Positions 43,300-56,949 of a stretch of 64,000 nucleotides of DNA are shown here, piece after piece. This stretch comes from Gamarada debralockiae (lineage: Eukaryota > Ascomycota > Leotiomycetes > Helotiales > Hyphodiscaceae). The first letter of the stretch is position 1. Each line of letters starts with the position of its first letter. Made by a program: the position numbers and the translations under genes. Where the stretch lies: NCBI GenBank assembly GCA_002803225.1, contig NXFV01001790.1, positions 1-64,000 of the forward strand, in the 5' to 3' direction. Below the pieces are notes generated by a model, which did no database searches, was not told the origin of the DNA, and worked only from the letters and a program-made list of their open reading frames with translations.

Positions 43300-45329
43300 G
43301 CTGGGTATCCGGGTTTCGTGCTGTTAAACAACTTCATCAACATCAAGAATGCGCGAAGAAGAAAGAGGAATGCACCATATCTCACAACCTGGGTGTTCGC
43401 CAAGCAATCGCCGGTAAAAGATTCATAGCAGAGGAGTCATAACAGGCAGTCTCGAAACCGCTGTAATCCAGTGTGGTGACGGACGTGGATAACTAGGAGG
43501 ACATGCAGCAACCGATTGCGCTGAGAAAGGGCCTGTAGCCGCAGTATCCAGTTGCGCTTCTTACAGGACTGGCTTTGGAAAGTTAGCTTTTTGAGGTAGA
43601 GTAAGGTGGAGGGGTAGCTTACAAAACTCTCCACCAATGTAGCCGCATACGGTGGGAATAGGGAAAGCTCTTGTTATTTCAATATATCGTGAGACGCGAA
43701 GGGCATGGCAGGAGGCGGAGGAATTGGAACATGATGGTCATATGTGAAGAAGGGTAGAAGTCTGTTGCGGTTCATTCCACGGGATTCCGACAACAAATTT
43801 TGGGTTTGAGTGTCAGGGCAACAGCAGACAGAATGAAGAAAGATTTAATGTATCTCTTAAATTAGATGACATTTCGTTTTCTCGAAGAATACAAGACAGA
43901 ATAACTCTGACCCAGGATGCCGCCGGGCAAGGCTCCGACTGAACAGAGGTCGGCGCGAGGAGGTATAGCATTTTCCAGCTATTGCTATTAGCAACGAGCT
44001 TCAATACCTCGAAGACGAACTGTTGACGAGTTTGAGGTTCATCTGCAGCAGGCGATTAGCGTATTGAACTCGTCTATGACGATCAACTTGACGTGAGTAT
44101 CACAGGCACAACTGGAATGCTTGGTTTGTAATTACTATACTTAAGGCTATCTATTCACAGAGCACTGCAATTGTTGCGAATGAGGTGGTGGCCATGATGT
44201 TCAAGAACATGCTGTAACCAAGACCCCACTGCCCACAAAACCCGACAGGCCAAGACTCGCATTCCAAAGACGTGACCTCGAGGATGTCTCGAAACTCGTT
44301 CATGTCCATTAGCAGTCACTGGAACGCCTTAGGAACGTCTTTCATTTAGACGACGTTGCAATGGGAAGAAACGCACGATGGTCAACAACTGTCGAATCAG
44401 ACGATATTGTGTGGTAAAATCATGTATGTATTGATGTCTCTGCGGAAGGAAAGTTGGAGGGTTGCCAGAACCCGAAATATGTATACACAATCGTTGCCAT
44501 AGCAACCAGTTCATCTGACAACAACCGTCTGCCAAATCCCAGACAATTGAAGAATGTGCTTTGGTGTCCATGCCGTGATTCTACTCCCGCTGCGTGCAAA
44601 TACAATATTGGAAGGCTTTTGGATCCGTTCAAGTGTCCTTGAAGACATATCCCGTTGTCTCCGATAGTCATCTAATTTGGAATATATGTGAACAGGCGAT
44701 TTGCCAGCTCTTCAAGCTCTCTTCAGTGATCGAAATATCTCACCATTTAGTGTAAATTCCAGAGGAATTGACCTTACTACATCAAGTGCCACAGCTCTAT
44801 ACCAAATGGAAACTGAAATTGACAAAAGTTGGTGCAGTGGGCCGCTCGACCTTTGCAGTATGAGATGTGTGAATTCTTCTTTGGGTAGCGTTTGCATGAC
44901 GAGCAAAATGATAATTACGGTCGGTATGTTTCCCCCCTTTTGAAGTCAGCAGTTTTCTTCCAAAATAAGACGTCTCTGGGAGACGGTCATCATATTATCA
45001 GGAATGGAACTCCGAGCGGGCAAAGCCTCGGATATTGAGAACATGTACACCCTTTTCACTTCTCGGCCTGAGAGGATGGACTTCGCGTCATCCTGGACCT
45101 CGTGTCATCCTCATCAATGATCTTCTCTCTCCCTTCTGCCTCTTTGGAAATATTTATCTTCCTGTCAAACTCATACGAAATGAGCGAAAACATCAACTCC
45201 TACAGCCAACCGCCCATTCATTGCGCTTTCGGAAGTATGCTTTGTTCCTCCTCCACTGATTCTATCTTTGGATGGAAAGTGGCGATTCGGCGATCGACAT
45301 CCCTGGGCGCAGATATACCTGTAAGTATT
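43300..45329. other. Unassigned accessory DNA
   Basis: 2 kb with only short, domain-less frames on both strands. No gene, repeat or RNA is recognised. Confidence 0.35.
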
Positions 45330-45721
45330 GGCGTGAGATACACTTTTCTCGACGCCATCAGGGACCTAGCGGGCAGGCCGTTTGAATCCGCGGATCTGGG
45401 CAGCGAATGGCTTGATATTCTCGAGGACGCTGGTGTAGATGTGGCGGAGTATCTCTGCGTTGGACGTGCTATTCATTCAGACGGTTCGAATGATTGCCAA
45501 GGATTAGACTTAGTGGTCGTCATTTGCGGGAATGGGTGTTGATTATTTCGGGAGAGGGAGAGAGGGTAGGTGCAAGGAATGACTGGGTTATCGATCCACA
45601 GGGTAAGTGTTTGAGGCGCTGGATGAATTCAGGCATTTTCGGTTCGATGCATCACTCGAAGCGAAATGATTTTTGGGAGCCAGAGGTAATGTATAACTGG
45701 CTTTATATCTATCCGCACTAG
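45330..45721 (+). pseudogene. C-terminal fragment of an uncharacterised fungal protein
   Basis: The frame gives TFLDAIRDLAGRPFESADLG, EWLDILEDAGVDVAEYLCVG and LVVVICGNG. After a one-base shift near 45538, VLIISGEGERV, DWVIDPQGKCLRRWMNSG and DFWEPEVMYNWLYIYPH follow to a stop at about 45721. The WLxxLExAGVDVxEYL pattern followed by W...DP...L is one I recall from C-termini of fungal proteins, some with ankyrin or F-box N-termini. No N-terminal part is found. The frameshift indicates decay. 45722-46070 is then gene-free up to the thiolase stop codon. Confidence 0.4.
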
Positions 45722-46070
45722 CAGTCTAGCATTAATTCCCCAGAGGTAAGAGCGATGGCTGAGGTTACAGTAAAGCGATTTGACCGGAGGCCGCATGAAT
45801 AGGCTGCAAGGAATTTGACGGCACAAAGAATTGAGAACGGTCACAATGTCCCGGGAGTGACGATCTATTGAACTTATCAAAACTTCATCATTCCACTTGG
45901 AAATTTAGTACTACAGATCAGAAGAGATAAAGCAAGCTTGAGGGCTGTTAAATGCGCAATACTTTCAGGCAAGACTTCACCTGAAAGGACCAAATTCTGA
46001 ATCTTGGAGCAAGGCAGGAACTCAATAGCAGATTCCACTTGAACGCTAATAGAATTTCATTTCATGATAA

Positions 46071-47475
<1,405 letters not shown>

Positions 47476-48006
47476 GACGGGTATATGGGACTTGGAATCA
47501 GTATTACAAAAGAGGAATTTATTGAAGAGAAGAAGAAGAAGAAGAAGTGAAGGAAGAGGAACGTGAAATATGGTTAACGGTTATGAGCGGCTGCATTCAG
47601 TTTCGTAAACAAGCTCGGTCCAGCCAGCAGCAGCCGAGAGGCGGGGAGAAATGGAAAGGATCAAAGTTCTTCCGCACGTGATTAGAAGTTTCCCAGCTCG
47701 CTCTTGTTATCGCGCTGCTGGTGGCTTTTTATGCATCCGTTGCATCTCCATATTCCGATCCATCCTTGAAAAGAGAGGACTCACCATCCACTAGAAGCCA
47801 AATTCGCTTGAGACCTTGCAGCTGTTCGAATCCAATAAAGGAACCAACCTCTGACTCTCTTTCGTTATCGGGAACCTACATAAAACTTCAGCAAGTGTCA
47901 ATCTGCAACTCCGTCTCAACTATCAACACCAACGAATTTCCATCGAACAACGTGTAACCTCCGTTAATCGACACTTGTACCGCGCACCTGATACGGCTCT
48001 GCCATC
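47476..48006. promoter_or_regulatory. Bidirectional intergenic promoter region, thiolase/RAD6
   Basis: A 531-base stretch between divergent start codons, so it must contain both promoters. Visible features are an AGA-rich microsatellite at about 47529-47549, a CACGTG palindrome at 47675-47680, and pyrimidine-rich DNA before the RAD6 start. No factor can be assigned to the CACGTG site from sequence alone. Confidence 0.6.
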
Positions 48007-48637
48007 ATGTCTACTGCTGCTCGACGTCGTCTGATGCGTGATTTCAAGGTCGGTGGCAACCGCCGCTTCGTCGAAGCACACGATCACTAGAAAGAAGACT
48101 GACAGAATTTCTAGCGCATGCAAACGGATCCACCGGCTGGCGTATCTGCATCCCCTGTCGCAGACAATGTTATGACTTGGTATAGAATATCTTAAATCGG
48201 ATGGGAAGGAGAACTCGCTGACGTTCTTTCCACAGGAACGCTGTTATAATCGGACCAGCCGACACACCCTTCGAGGACGGAACCTTCAGACTCGTTATGC
48301 ATTTCGAGGAACAATACCCAAACAAGCCGCCAGCGGTCAAGTTCATTAGCCAGATGTTTCATCCAAATGTGTATGCGACGGGAGAGCTTTGTCTGGATAT
48401 CCTGCAGAACAGATGGTCTCCAACATACGATGTGGCTGCAGTATTGACAAGTATTCAAAGGTATGCTGGAAGAGCTAGGATTATTGTTTCAGGGCATGCT
48501 AACCTTCCGGCAGTCTTCTAAATGATCCAAACACCAGCTCGCCTGCTAACGTCGAAGCTTCCAACTTGTACAAGGACAATCGAAGAGAGTATACAAAGCG
48601 TGTTAGGGAATCTGTGGAGAAGAGCTGGGAGGATTAG
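48007..48637 (+). CDS. RAD6: Ubiquitin-conjugating enzyme E2, RAD6/UBC2
   Basis: Exons 48007-48048, 48115-48179, 48236-48460 and 48514-48637 give 151 residues, the standard RAD6 length. It starts [20 protein letters not shown], continues [20 protein letters not shown], with the catalytic Cys in [20 protein letters not shown], and ends [18 protein letters not shown]; fungal RAD6 orthologs have a similar core. With Rad18 it monoubiquitinates PCNA in post-replication repair; with Bre1 it monoubiquitinates histone H2B; with Ubr1 it serves the N-degron pathway. It acts in nucleus and cytosol. The budding-yeast acidic tail is absent, as in other filamentous fungi. Introns are 53-66 bases. Confidence 0.97.
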
Positions 48638-49114
48638 AAGCACAGAATGAATATGGGTTTTGTTGGAGTCGGAACATGCACATGCATTATGAGAATTTGA
48701 CAATGGCGGGGTTCTGGCGTTTTCGGTGGTTTCCAGTATTTTCTTGTTCTGCGGTTCCAGGAGTAAATCTAGGAAAGCTGGGCAATCCTGCATAGCAAAG
48801 CGATCTTTATCGTCATCACAATAAAATCAAATCCAATTTCACAACACCATCTTTTTCTCAATCCCCCGTTGAATCATTCAATTCCCACTCAACAAGCATC
48901 AACCCTTCTCTGTAACGGGATCGCATTGAGTGGCCAAAATTTCCCGATATTGCCCCTTAGTACGCGAAAACTTGCGCTATTACGCGACCCGTGTCAACAA
49001 CCTCGTCGACTCCTTATCGCCAGCGAGAAATATTTGTACAACTCCTACGACATCGCTCTTAAGCCGAACTACCTGTACATATGATCGTTCCCGGATAACA
49101 CACGTCTCGCGATC
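48638..49114. other. Intergenic between RAD6 and kinesin-1
   Basis: Contains the RAD6 3' flank and the kinesin promoter. No other gene is recognised; the kinesin start is preceded by a GC-mixed leader. Confidence 0.5.
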
Positions 49115-52022
49115 ATGTCGAACAGTATCAAGGTCGTGGCGCGGTTTAGGCCGCAGAACCGCACCGAGATTGAGCTTGGGGGCCAGCCTATCGTCAAGTT
49201 TGAGACAGAAGATACTTGCAGCTTGGATGTATGTGCCTTGCGATATCATATTGCGGTTGGGGTGTGAGTACTGACAGATTCGACAGTCGAAAGAGGCGTC
49301 GGGCTCCTTTACTTTTGATCGCGTGTTTGATATGAATTCGCGCCAAAAAGATGTCTTCGATTTTTCCATCCGGTCAACAGTGGACGATATCCTCAACGGC
49401 TACAATGGAACGGTCTTTGCATATGGTCAGACAGGTGCGGGAAAGTCATATACGATGATGGGAAGTGATGTCGACGATGACGAGGGCAGAGGTGTAACTC
49501 CTAGAATCGTGGAGCAAATCTTTACCAGTATCCTTGCCAGTCCTGGGACGATCGAATACACGGTGCGGGTCAGCTATATGGAGATTTACATGGAACGCAT
49601 TCGAGATCTGCTGGCACCGCACAACGACAATCTGCCGGTCCACGAGGAGAAGAATAGAGGTGTGTATGTCAAGGGATTGCTGGAAATTTACGTTTCAAGT
49701 GTGCAAGAGGTGTATGAGGTCATGAGAAGAGGTGGATCATCAAGAGCAGTGGCTTCGACAAATATGAACGCGGAATCCTCTCGATCCCATTCCATATTTG
49801 TCATTACGATTACACAAAAGAACGTCGAGACAGGGTCAGCAAAGAGTGGACAACTCTTCTTGGTGGATTTGGCTGGTAGTGAGAAGGTCGGCAAGACTGG
49901 TGCTAGCGGACAGACTCTCGAGGAAGCCAAGAAGATCAACAAGAGTTTGAGTGCCCTTGGTATGGTCATCAACAACTTGACGGACGGAAAATCAGTACAT
50001 ATTCCCTACCGAGATTCGAAACTTACAAGAATTTTACAAGAAAGTTTGGGAGGAAATAGTCGGACGACACTCATTATCAACTGTTCGCCGAGTAGTTACA
50101 ACGATGCCGAAACGATAAGTACCCTTCGATTTGGTATGAGGGCGAAGGCAATCAAGAACAAGGCCAAGATCAATGCGGAGATCAGTCCTGCGGAACTCAA
50201 GGCTCTGCTTAAGAAGGCACAATCCCAAGTTACTACGTTCGAGAACTACGTGCAGACACTAGATGCGGAGGTTCAACAATGGCGATCGGGAGAGTCTGTA
50301 CCGAAAGAGAAATGGGCACCCCCTTTAGCCGGAGTTGGCATTGCGAAAGCAGAACCTTCAACCCCAAGACCGTCAACACCTTCAAGACTTACTACTGGAA
50401 GTCGAGCGGACACACCGGCTATTTCAGAGCGATCTGCTACGCCAAGTTTACCCCTAGACAAGGATGAGCGAGAGGAATTCCTTCGACGGGAAAACGAACT
50501 TCAAGACCAGATAGCCGAGAAGGAGACACAAATTGCCGCTGTAGAGAAGCAACTCCGCGACAATAAAGAAGAGCTGGCCTACTTGAAGGAGCATGACAGC
50601 AAGACCAACCGCGAAAACGAGAAACTCACCAGCGAAGTCAACGAATTCAAGATGCAACTTGAGAGACTATCATTCGAGGGAAAGGAGGCGCAGATCACCA
50701 TGGATGGTCTCAAGGAAGCAAACTCGGAACTTACTGCGGAGCTCGATGAAATCAAGCAACAACTGTTGGATGTCAAGATGAGCGCCAAGGAGACCAGTGC
50801 CGTTCTCGATGAGAAGGAGAAGAAGAAAGCCGAAAAGATGGCGAAGATGATGGCTGGTTTCGATCTCGGTGGCGATGTGTTCAGTGACAACGAGCGAAGC
50901 ATTAAAGAGGTCATCGCACAAGTGGATGCTCTCCACGAGCAAAGTGCTGCTGGAGAGGCCATCGCACCTGATGAGCTACGAGAAATCCGTGCACGACTCG
51001 TCGAGACTCAAGGCATCGTCCGACAAGCAGAGCTCTCCGTATACGGCTCCTCGTCCAACGACAGCAGTGCAAAGCGACGAGAGGAGCTTGAAGACCGTCT
51101 GGAAGCCATGGAGCGAGATTATGAGGAACTTCTTGAGCGCAACTTGAGTGAAGCGGATGTAGAAGAGATCAAGTCCCGTCTCGCCCAAGCATACTCCAAC
51201 AAGCAAGACGTGCAGACAGAGCTTGTCGAAGACCTCAAAGCCGACCTGGCCAAGAAGTCAGCCGAGATCCAGAAATTCAAGGAAGTCAACGACGACTTGC
51301 AACGACGTGTCAAGACAGGAGCCGCTACTAATGGCGCTGCTGGCGGAATGGCAAACGGCAAGACGGTTCAGCAACAGATTGCCGAGTTCGATGTCATGAA
51401 GAAGAGCCTCATGCGGGATCTCCAGAACCGTTGCGAGCGTGTGGTCGAGCTCGAGATCTCACTCGATGAGACCAGAGAACAGTACAACAACGTCTTGCGC
51501 ACATCGAACAACCGTGCTCAGCAAAAGAAGATGGCTTTCTTGGAACGCAATCTAGAACAACTCACACATGTGCAACGACAACTTGTGGAGCAGAATGGTA
51601 GTCTGAAGAAGGAGGTTGCGATCGCGGAGCGCAAACTCATTGCTAGAAATGAACGTATCCAGAGTCTGGAGAGCTTGCTTCAGGACTCGCAGGAGAAGTT
51701 GACTGCTGCGAATCATAGGTATGTTCCTCGAACCTATAATTCCAAAGTGACACCTACTAACAAACATGACAGATTCGAAGCCCAACTCACAGCCGTGAAA
51801 GAGCGCCTCGAAGCTGCCAAAGTAGGCAGCACCCGCGGTCTCGGCTCCCCAACGGGACAAGGCGGATTCAGCTTCAGCGGTGCAGGCTCTCGCATCGCGA
51901 AGCCCCTGCGCGGCGGCGGTGGAGATGCCACGATCCCCACAATCGCAGGATTACAGCAGAGCGAGGGTGCCGGTGCTGGCGGCAACAAGCGAAGTTCATG
52001 GTTTTTCTCTGGACAGAAGTAG
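49115..52022 (+). CDS. Conventional kinesin heavy chain (kinesin-1)
   Basis: Plus-end-directed microtubule motor for organelle and vesicle transport toward hyphal tips. Exons 49115-49228, 49287-51718 and 51773-52022 give 931 residues, close to fungal kinesin-1. The motor domain (1 to about 330) has IKVVARFRPQNR, P-loop GQTGAGKSYTMMG (about 86), switch I NMNAESSRSHSIF, switch II FLVDLAGSEKVGKTGASG, and LQESLGGNSRTTLIINCSPS. A Ser/Thr/Pro linker (TPRPSTPSRLTTG), long heptad coiled coils (about 410-840) and a Gly-rich tail follow. The second intron (54 bases, branch TACTAAC) is a multiple of three and has no stop, so retention would only insert 18 residues. No light-chain partner is needed in fungi. 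Confidence 0.97.
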
Positions 52023-53471
52023 ATTGTAGCATTTGAAGACAGCACAAATTGCATGTCAAGAAAAGAAGGATCAACGAAAGACTTTGGTTGTGAGTTTTAC
52101 AAATGGCGTGAAAGAGGACAGGAAAGAACGGCGACGTAGATGCTGCGAGGGGAGTAGAATAGATGTCATGTATACCCACGTTTTCTTGTTGGATTATTCT
52201 CAAGAGGTCATTGCCTGGTGAAATTGGGGTGCGTTGCTTGGCATAGATATGAGCTGGGTTATTCATTACGGATGGGTGAGCGATGGGCTGGTGGGTGGGT
52301 AGTTATTTAGGAGTTAATGCAGGAAGCTCAACTCAGGCATCGATTTTGGTGTCTGTCTTCAATCTCGATTTGCATTCGACAATGTTCCTAGTTTTTCGAC
52401 AAGTGGGAAGGCAGAAAGAACACGGCAACGCGGTACAGGTACGAAAATGGCCTTTTGACCCTTGCCAGGCATTTTTCTCCACTGACTCCAATTATTCTCC
52501 TAGCAAGGTCCTAAGCCGATCCAGTACTCATCGGTTACCTCCTCTCCTTCACTTTAAAGGCATGCTATCAAATCCTCAAGGATTTCTAAAGTACCCACGG
52601 AAAACGAATTCAAAATCCAAAAGGCCGCGCCTTTACCGGCTTCTTTGATTAGCTCCAAACGGATGGTATTTCAGGACTTAAAAGGACCGTTAAAGCATCG
52701 TTGAGTTCTCTCGGCCGGTGGATGTCGCAATTCTGGTATCAAACATTTCCTCAGTATACTACCCATAATCACATTGCACCACCAGGGATCAAAACGAATG
52801 TGAATTTGGCTTCAAGCAAGATCCTGTATTTGGCTTCTGCCACTTTCGGTATTTCTAGTCCTATATCATTATAGCTGCGACAGGTTTCGCGGCTTGGCCT
52901 ACATTACCTAGTCTTGCTGTTGTCTCCGTCCGGGCCGTCCCTCGTCTGAGAGTACGAATAAGGCAGTAGACGAAAACAGGACTGCCAGGAATATTGTTGC
53001 AAATCTCCAGGAACGACGGGATTTCAGACTTGCAAGATACGTGTACATGATTATACTGATACAGTACAGGCATTTGCAACTACGGGCTGGATTGACTTGG
53101 CACATGTGGGACAGTAATTCTTAAGAACCTTTAGTGTGTTAAAGCGGGGTCAGGGGGCTTTAGTTGAAACGCTAACATTTCAGGCTAACAGGGGGCGGTG
53201 TGGCGTGGAAAGAGCAAATCGGTCCGCGCACTCAGCATCCTGACCGCCGCAGCAACCGCCGCAAACCACAACCAAAGTACTGTATGACATGGCCGACTCA
53301 TGATGAGATATCAGAAGAGAGCGCATTGGTTCAAAAGTTCGATTCGACTAAATCGACCGGGTCGCCAGATGTCCGTCTCAAGTGTCCAGGCGATCGGGTG
53401 AGCGGGAAGACAGACCTGAAAATCGATGGAATTGTTCGAGAAATTGCGCACGATTGACTCCTATTATTGCT
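52023..53471. other. Intergenic; no gene recognised
   Basis: Kinesin 3' flank and STAND-gene promoter. Short frames on both strands lack domains. Positions 52496-52530 contain TCTCCTAGCAAGGTCCTAAG, resembling part of the repeat at 25760-25940 (CTCCTTAGCAAGGTCCTACC), perhaps a stray fragment of that repeat. Confidence 0.4.
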
Positions 53472-56400
53472 ATGGAAGCCCTGGGTGCCGCAGCGACAGT
53501 GGCCCAGTTGGTTTCATTCACTGGAGATGTGTTGTTAAAGGGATATAGCTTCCTCTCCAAAGTGCAGAGAGCTCCGTCGGAAATCAGAGCGCTGTTGAGG
53601 GAAGTCGCGAATCTCAACGCGCTTCTTGATCAATTGCAGTCTCTTTCCACTGAACCTTCTACCAAAATCGCAGGCGGGGAAAAAGAAGATGCGTGGAAGG
53701 CTTTACAAACTTTGGAGAAGTTGGGTGTCTTTGAAGATTGCAGCAAGTTAATGCAGGTCGTCGAAAAGAGCGTGAAAGCTTGCGAGCAGATTGAGGGACT
53801 TGAGGTGAAGAACTTTGGGAAGAAATTGTTATGGCCGTTTAAGGAGAAGGAAACAAGGGATACGATTGCACAGCTTGGAAGGCTGAGACAAGCATTGAGT
53901 GCGGCGGTTGTTGATTCAGCAAGGACGTTGAGAGAGTTGGAGCACCTTGCGAAGGAGATTAATAGGGCTGTTATCCAAGGACTGTGAGTAATTTTAGGTT
54001 TTCTGCTAGTGCAGTGTGAAGTGAGATTGTATTTAACTTGGGAGGAAGCTGCGAGATGAATGGCTCATTTCAGAAAGCTGATTTGACCGGCGAGACAGGG
54101 ACGGCATTACAGAGGTCCAATTAACGACTCAGAAGACGAGTGAGGACGTAGTTTACGTCAAGGGTATTCTGGAAAGTAAATTGGAAGAAGAGGAGCGCCT
54201 GTCAATTCGGAAATGGCTTCATCCCGATGGAATCAATACCGAAGCAAGCTTTGCAACGGCACTTGCCACAAGGCAGTCTGGCACTGGTAAATGGCTTCTG
54301 GATTCCGAGGAATTTGCTGCCTGGAGAGATAGCGTGCACGGATGCATGTGGCTATATGGTATCGGTGAGTGATCTCTGATATGATTTGAACAAATCACTA
54401 ATTTGTCTGCAGCTGGGTGCGGGAAAACTGTGCTTTCGTAGGCCGAACTTTTCCATGAAAGGGCCAATGCTAATTCCTGCAGAGCCGCCATCATAGATCA
54501 CATCCAGCAAATATCCACATCTGGATCTGAATGCGTCTTATATTTCTTCTGTGATCATCGAAATCCCAACATGCAGTCACTTCAGGATCTACTCCGCGTG
54601 GTCGTCAAGCAGCTGTTGGATCAAAATCCAGCTTGTTTTGAAGATGCGAAGTATTGGTACGAGGAGAGTCTCAGAACTGTGGCTGGACCACAAACTAGCG
54701 CTGCAAAGCCACTCTCAATTTCAGAGTACATTAAATTCATCAATCAGGTGTGCTTGCGGTGGGAATCGGTGAACTTGGTCATTGATGCTTTGGATGAATG
54801 TGCAGGGCTAGATGCATTCGTTGACGCCTTCAAAGATATCTTGGGTGGATCGAACGTAAGGTTACTTCTTACGAGTCGACACGATGTGGATCTCAAGCGT
54901 GTTATGGAACCAATTGCGGACTACCAGATATCGATGATGGAGAAAATGTGCGATGATATCGAGACGTACCTCTGCACCGAGGTACAATACCGAATCGCGA
55001 GCGGCAGACTCAAGTTCAAACAGAAAGGTCTCGACTCGCTGGTAGTGACGGCACTCAAGGAAAAAGCCGATGGAATGTAAGTCTTCAAATGAATACGAGG
55101 CGGGTGATTGACTTGGCCAGGATCTTGATTGCGAAACTCCAGCTGGACTATATTTGCGGCCTGAAATCAGATCGTGCGATAAAAGAAGCGTTGGTAAAGC
55201 TGCCGTCTGGTATTTACGCTACGTATGACGAGATTTTGCACCAACTATGTACGAAGAATCCAGACGACGTTGAGGATATGAAGTGCATTTTGCGGTGGCT
55301 TGTATGTAGCATGGAACCTCTTACACTGGAACAATTGGCCGAAATTGTTTCCATTCGCCCAGACGATCGAAGCCTCGACGGGTCAGGTATCGCGACTGAT
55401 CTCATGGACTTGGCAGCTTGCTGTGGAAGTCTTGTCACTATCCACACTCAAGACACTTCCAATGGGCAGTATGGAGACCTTCGGGGGCCACGGGTAACGC
55501 TGATCACGTTGGCTCATGCGTCTGTCGAAGAGTATTTGAAGTCGGGCAAGATTGGGAGAGGTCTATCGTCAATATTCCACATGGATGCAAATGCCGTCCA
55601 TTACGAGCTAGCAAAAACATGCTTGCAATATGTTGGATTTCAGGACTTTGAACACCCCATGCAACAGCCGGTGAGTCCGGAAATCTCCTGCATATGATTG
55701 TTCCATTTGCCTGAAGAACTAAAATTGTACAGAAAGGACTTTTCCAAAACGGACAAGCGCCCGAGAACAGTCTACGAATACTTCGGAGCCATCTCAGATA
55801 CCGAACGGCAAAGTATGCTTTGGTTGATTATGCCTGTCGGTACTGGCCCGCTCATCTCCGTCAAAGCACATTCTTCGAGCCACCCGATGAAGAGACTATC
55901 AGTCTCCTTGATTGGTTCATACACTCAGCCGACCACCAGGGAAATTATGTATCCTGGCAGCAAATGTATCATCGTGATGTCATTTGGTACTGTCAGAATC
56001 GTCCTGCCCTGTTCTACGCCATCGATTTCAAGATCGAAGGTCTCGTCAAGCTACTCTTACCTTCGGATACAGATCCTGACAAGATGCCTGACCAGACTTA
56101 TGGATACTGGCCTCAGACACCCCTGCATGTCGCAGCAAGATGCGGAGCATTGAGTATCGTTCAAGATCTAGTTCGAAGAGGTGCTTCGATTGAATTAAAA
56201 AGCGGCCCATCCGCTCGGTCATTGACAGCACTCCATTTCGCAGCAGAAGGAGGTCATGCCGAAGTAATCAAGTTTCTTCTCGAATGTGGCGCATCACCAC
56301 ATTCAAGGAGCAATTCTCATTCCACTCCATTTTACAGAGCCGCAAGATCAGGGTCATTAAAAGCGCTCCGTGTATTGTATGAGGCGGGGAGTGATATAAA

Positions 56401-56803
56401 TGCGCTCACTTGGGACAAGTTCACTCCTCTCTTCGAAGCTATAGCGCATGGGCGAAGTCGAACGGCCAGTCAATTACTCGAGTGGGGAGCTGATCCAACG
56501 GTAGTCACTAGGATGGGAGAAAGTACTTTGAAACTTCTGAAGCGAGCGAGGAATATAAATGCTGAACAAAGAGGGTACCGTCTCGTGACCGAGGACGATA
56601 TATTACGCGACATAAAAAGGATTCAGGCAGAGGGTGTAGGCTTCGCCTACTATTTAAAGGATTTGAAACCTCAATATGTGTTTGCGATGAGCATCGAACT
56701 AGATACGAGACCTGGGAGCGAACGTGAGAAGGATTATCGCTGGAGTCTGGATGTGAGTTCGATGCCCATATTTCCTCTGTTTCCCGTGCAGAACGCAAGC
56801 TAA
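53472..56803 (+). CDS. STAND/NLR-like receptor: HeLo-like N-domain, NACHT, ankyrin repeats
   Basis: Six exons (53472-53983, 54099-54364, 54413-54437, 54483-55076, 55121-55670, 55733-56803) give 1005 residues in one frame. Residues 1-170, starting MEALGAAATVAQLVSFTGDV, resemble the helical N-terminal domain common in fungal STAND proteins (HeLo-like, a presumed cell-death effector). The NACHT ATPase has Walker A LYGIAGCGKTVLS (about 257), Walker B VNLVIDALDECAGLDAF (about 365), VRLLLTSR (sensor Arg) and the helical/winged-helix part ILRWLVCSMEPLTLEQLAEI. Ankyrin repeats run from about 775 to 910 (TPLHVAARCGALSIVQDLVR; TALHFAAEGGHAEVIKFLLE). Exon 3 is only 25 bases and encodes the P-loop. Such proteins oligomerise on ligand binding and trigger incompatibility or defence; ligand unknown. 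Confidence 0.92.
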
Positions 56804-56949
56804 CTTCGAAAAAGCCTTCCAAGATCGTGACTATGTCTGAGTTTCGTGACAGAGACGACTGAAGAATGACCACGTCTCGAATCGCAACGTTGATCAGATG
56901 CATTCTCTTCCGAACCCCAACAAAAGATCCCTCAGCCCTTCCGTCCAAG

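Noticed and set aside
44329..44943. Several 60-90-codon frames
   Set aside because: They overlap on both strands, have no domain, and could not be linked by splice signals.
51719..51772. Treating 51719-51772 as coding
   Set aside because: It stays in frame, but GTATGT, TACTAAC and CAG are ideal splice signals, and removal restores continuity (NH-RFEAQLTAV) of the coiled coil.
49323..52022. Kinesin start at 49323 as a single-exon gene
   Set aside because: Position 49323 is GTG; the true N-terminus MSNSIKVVARFRPQNR starts at ATG 49115 and splices in frame across 49229-49286.
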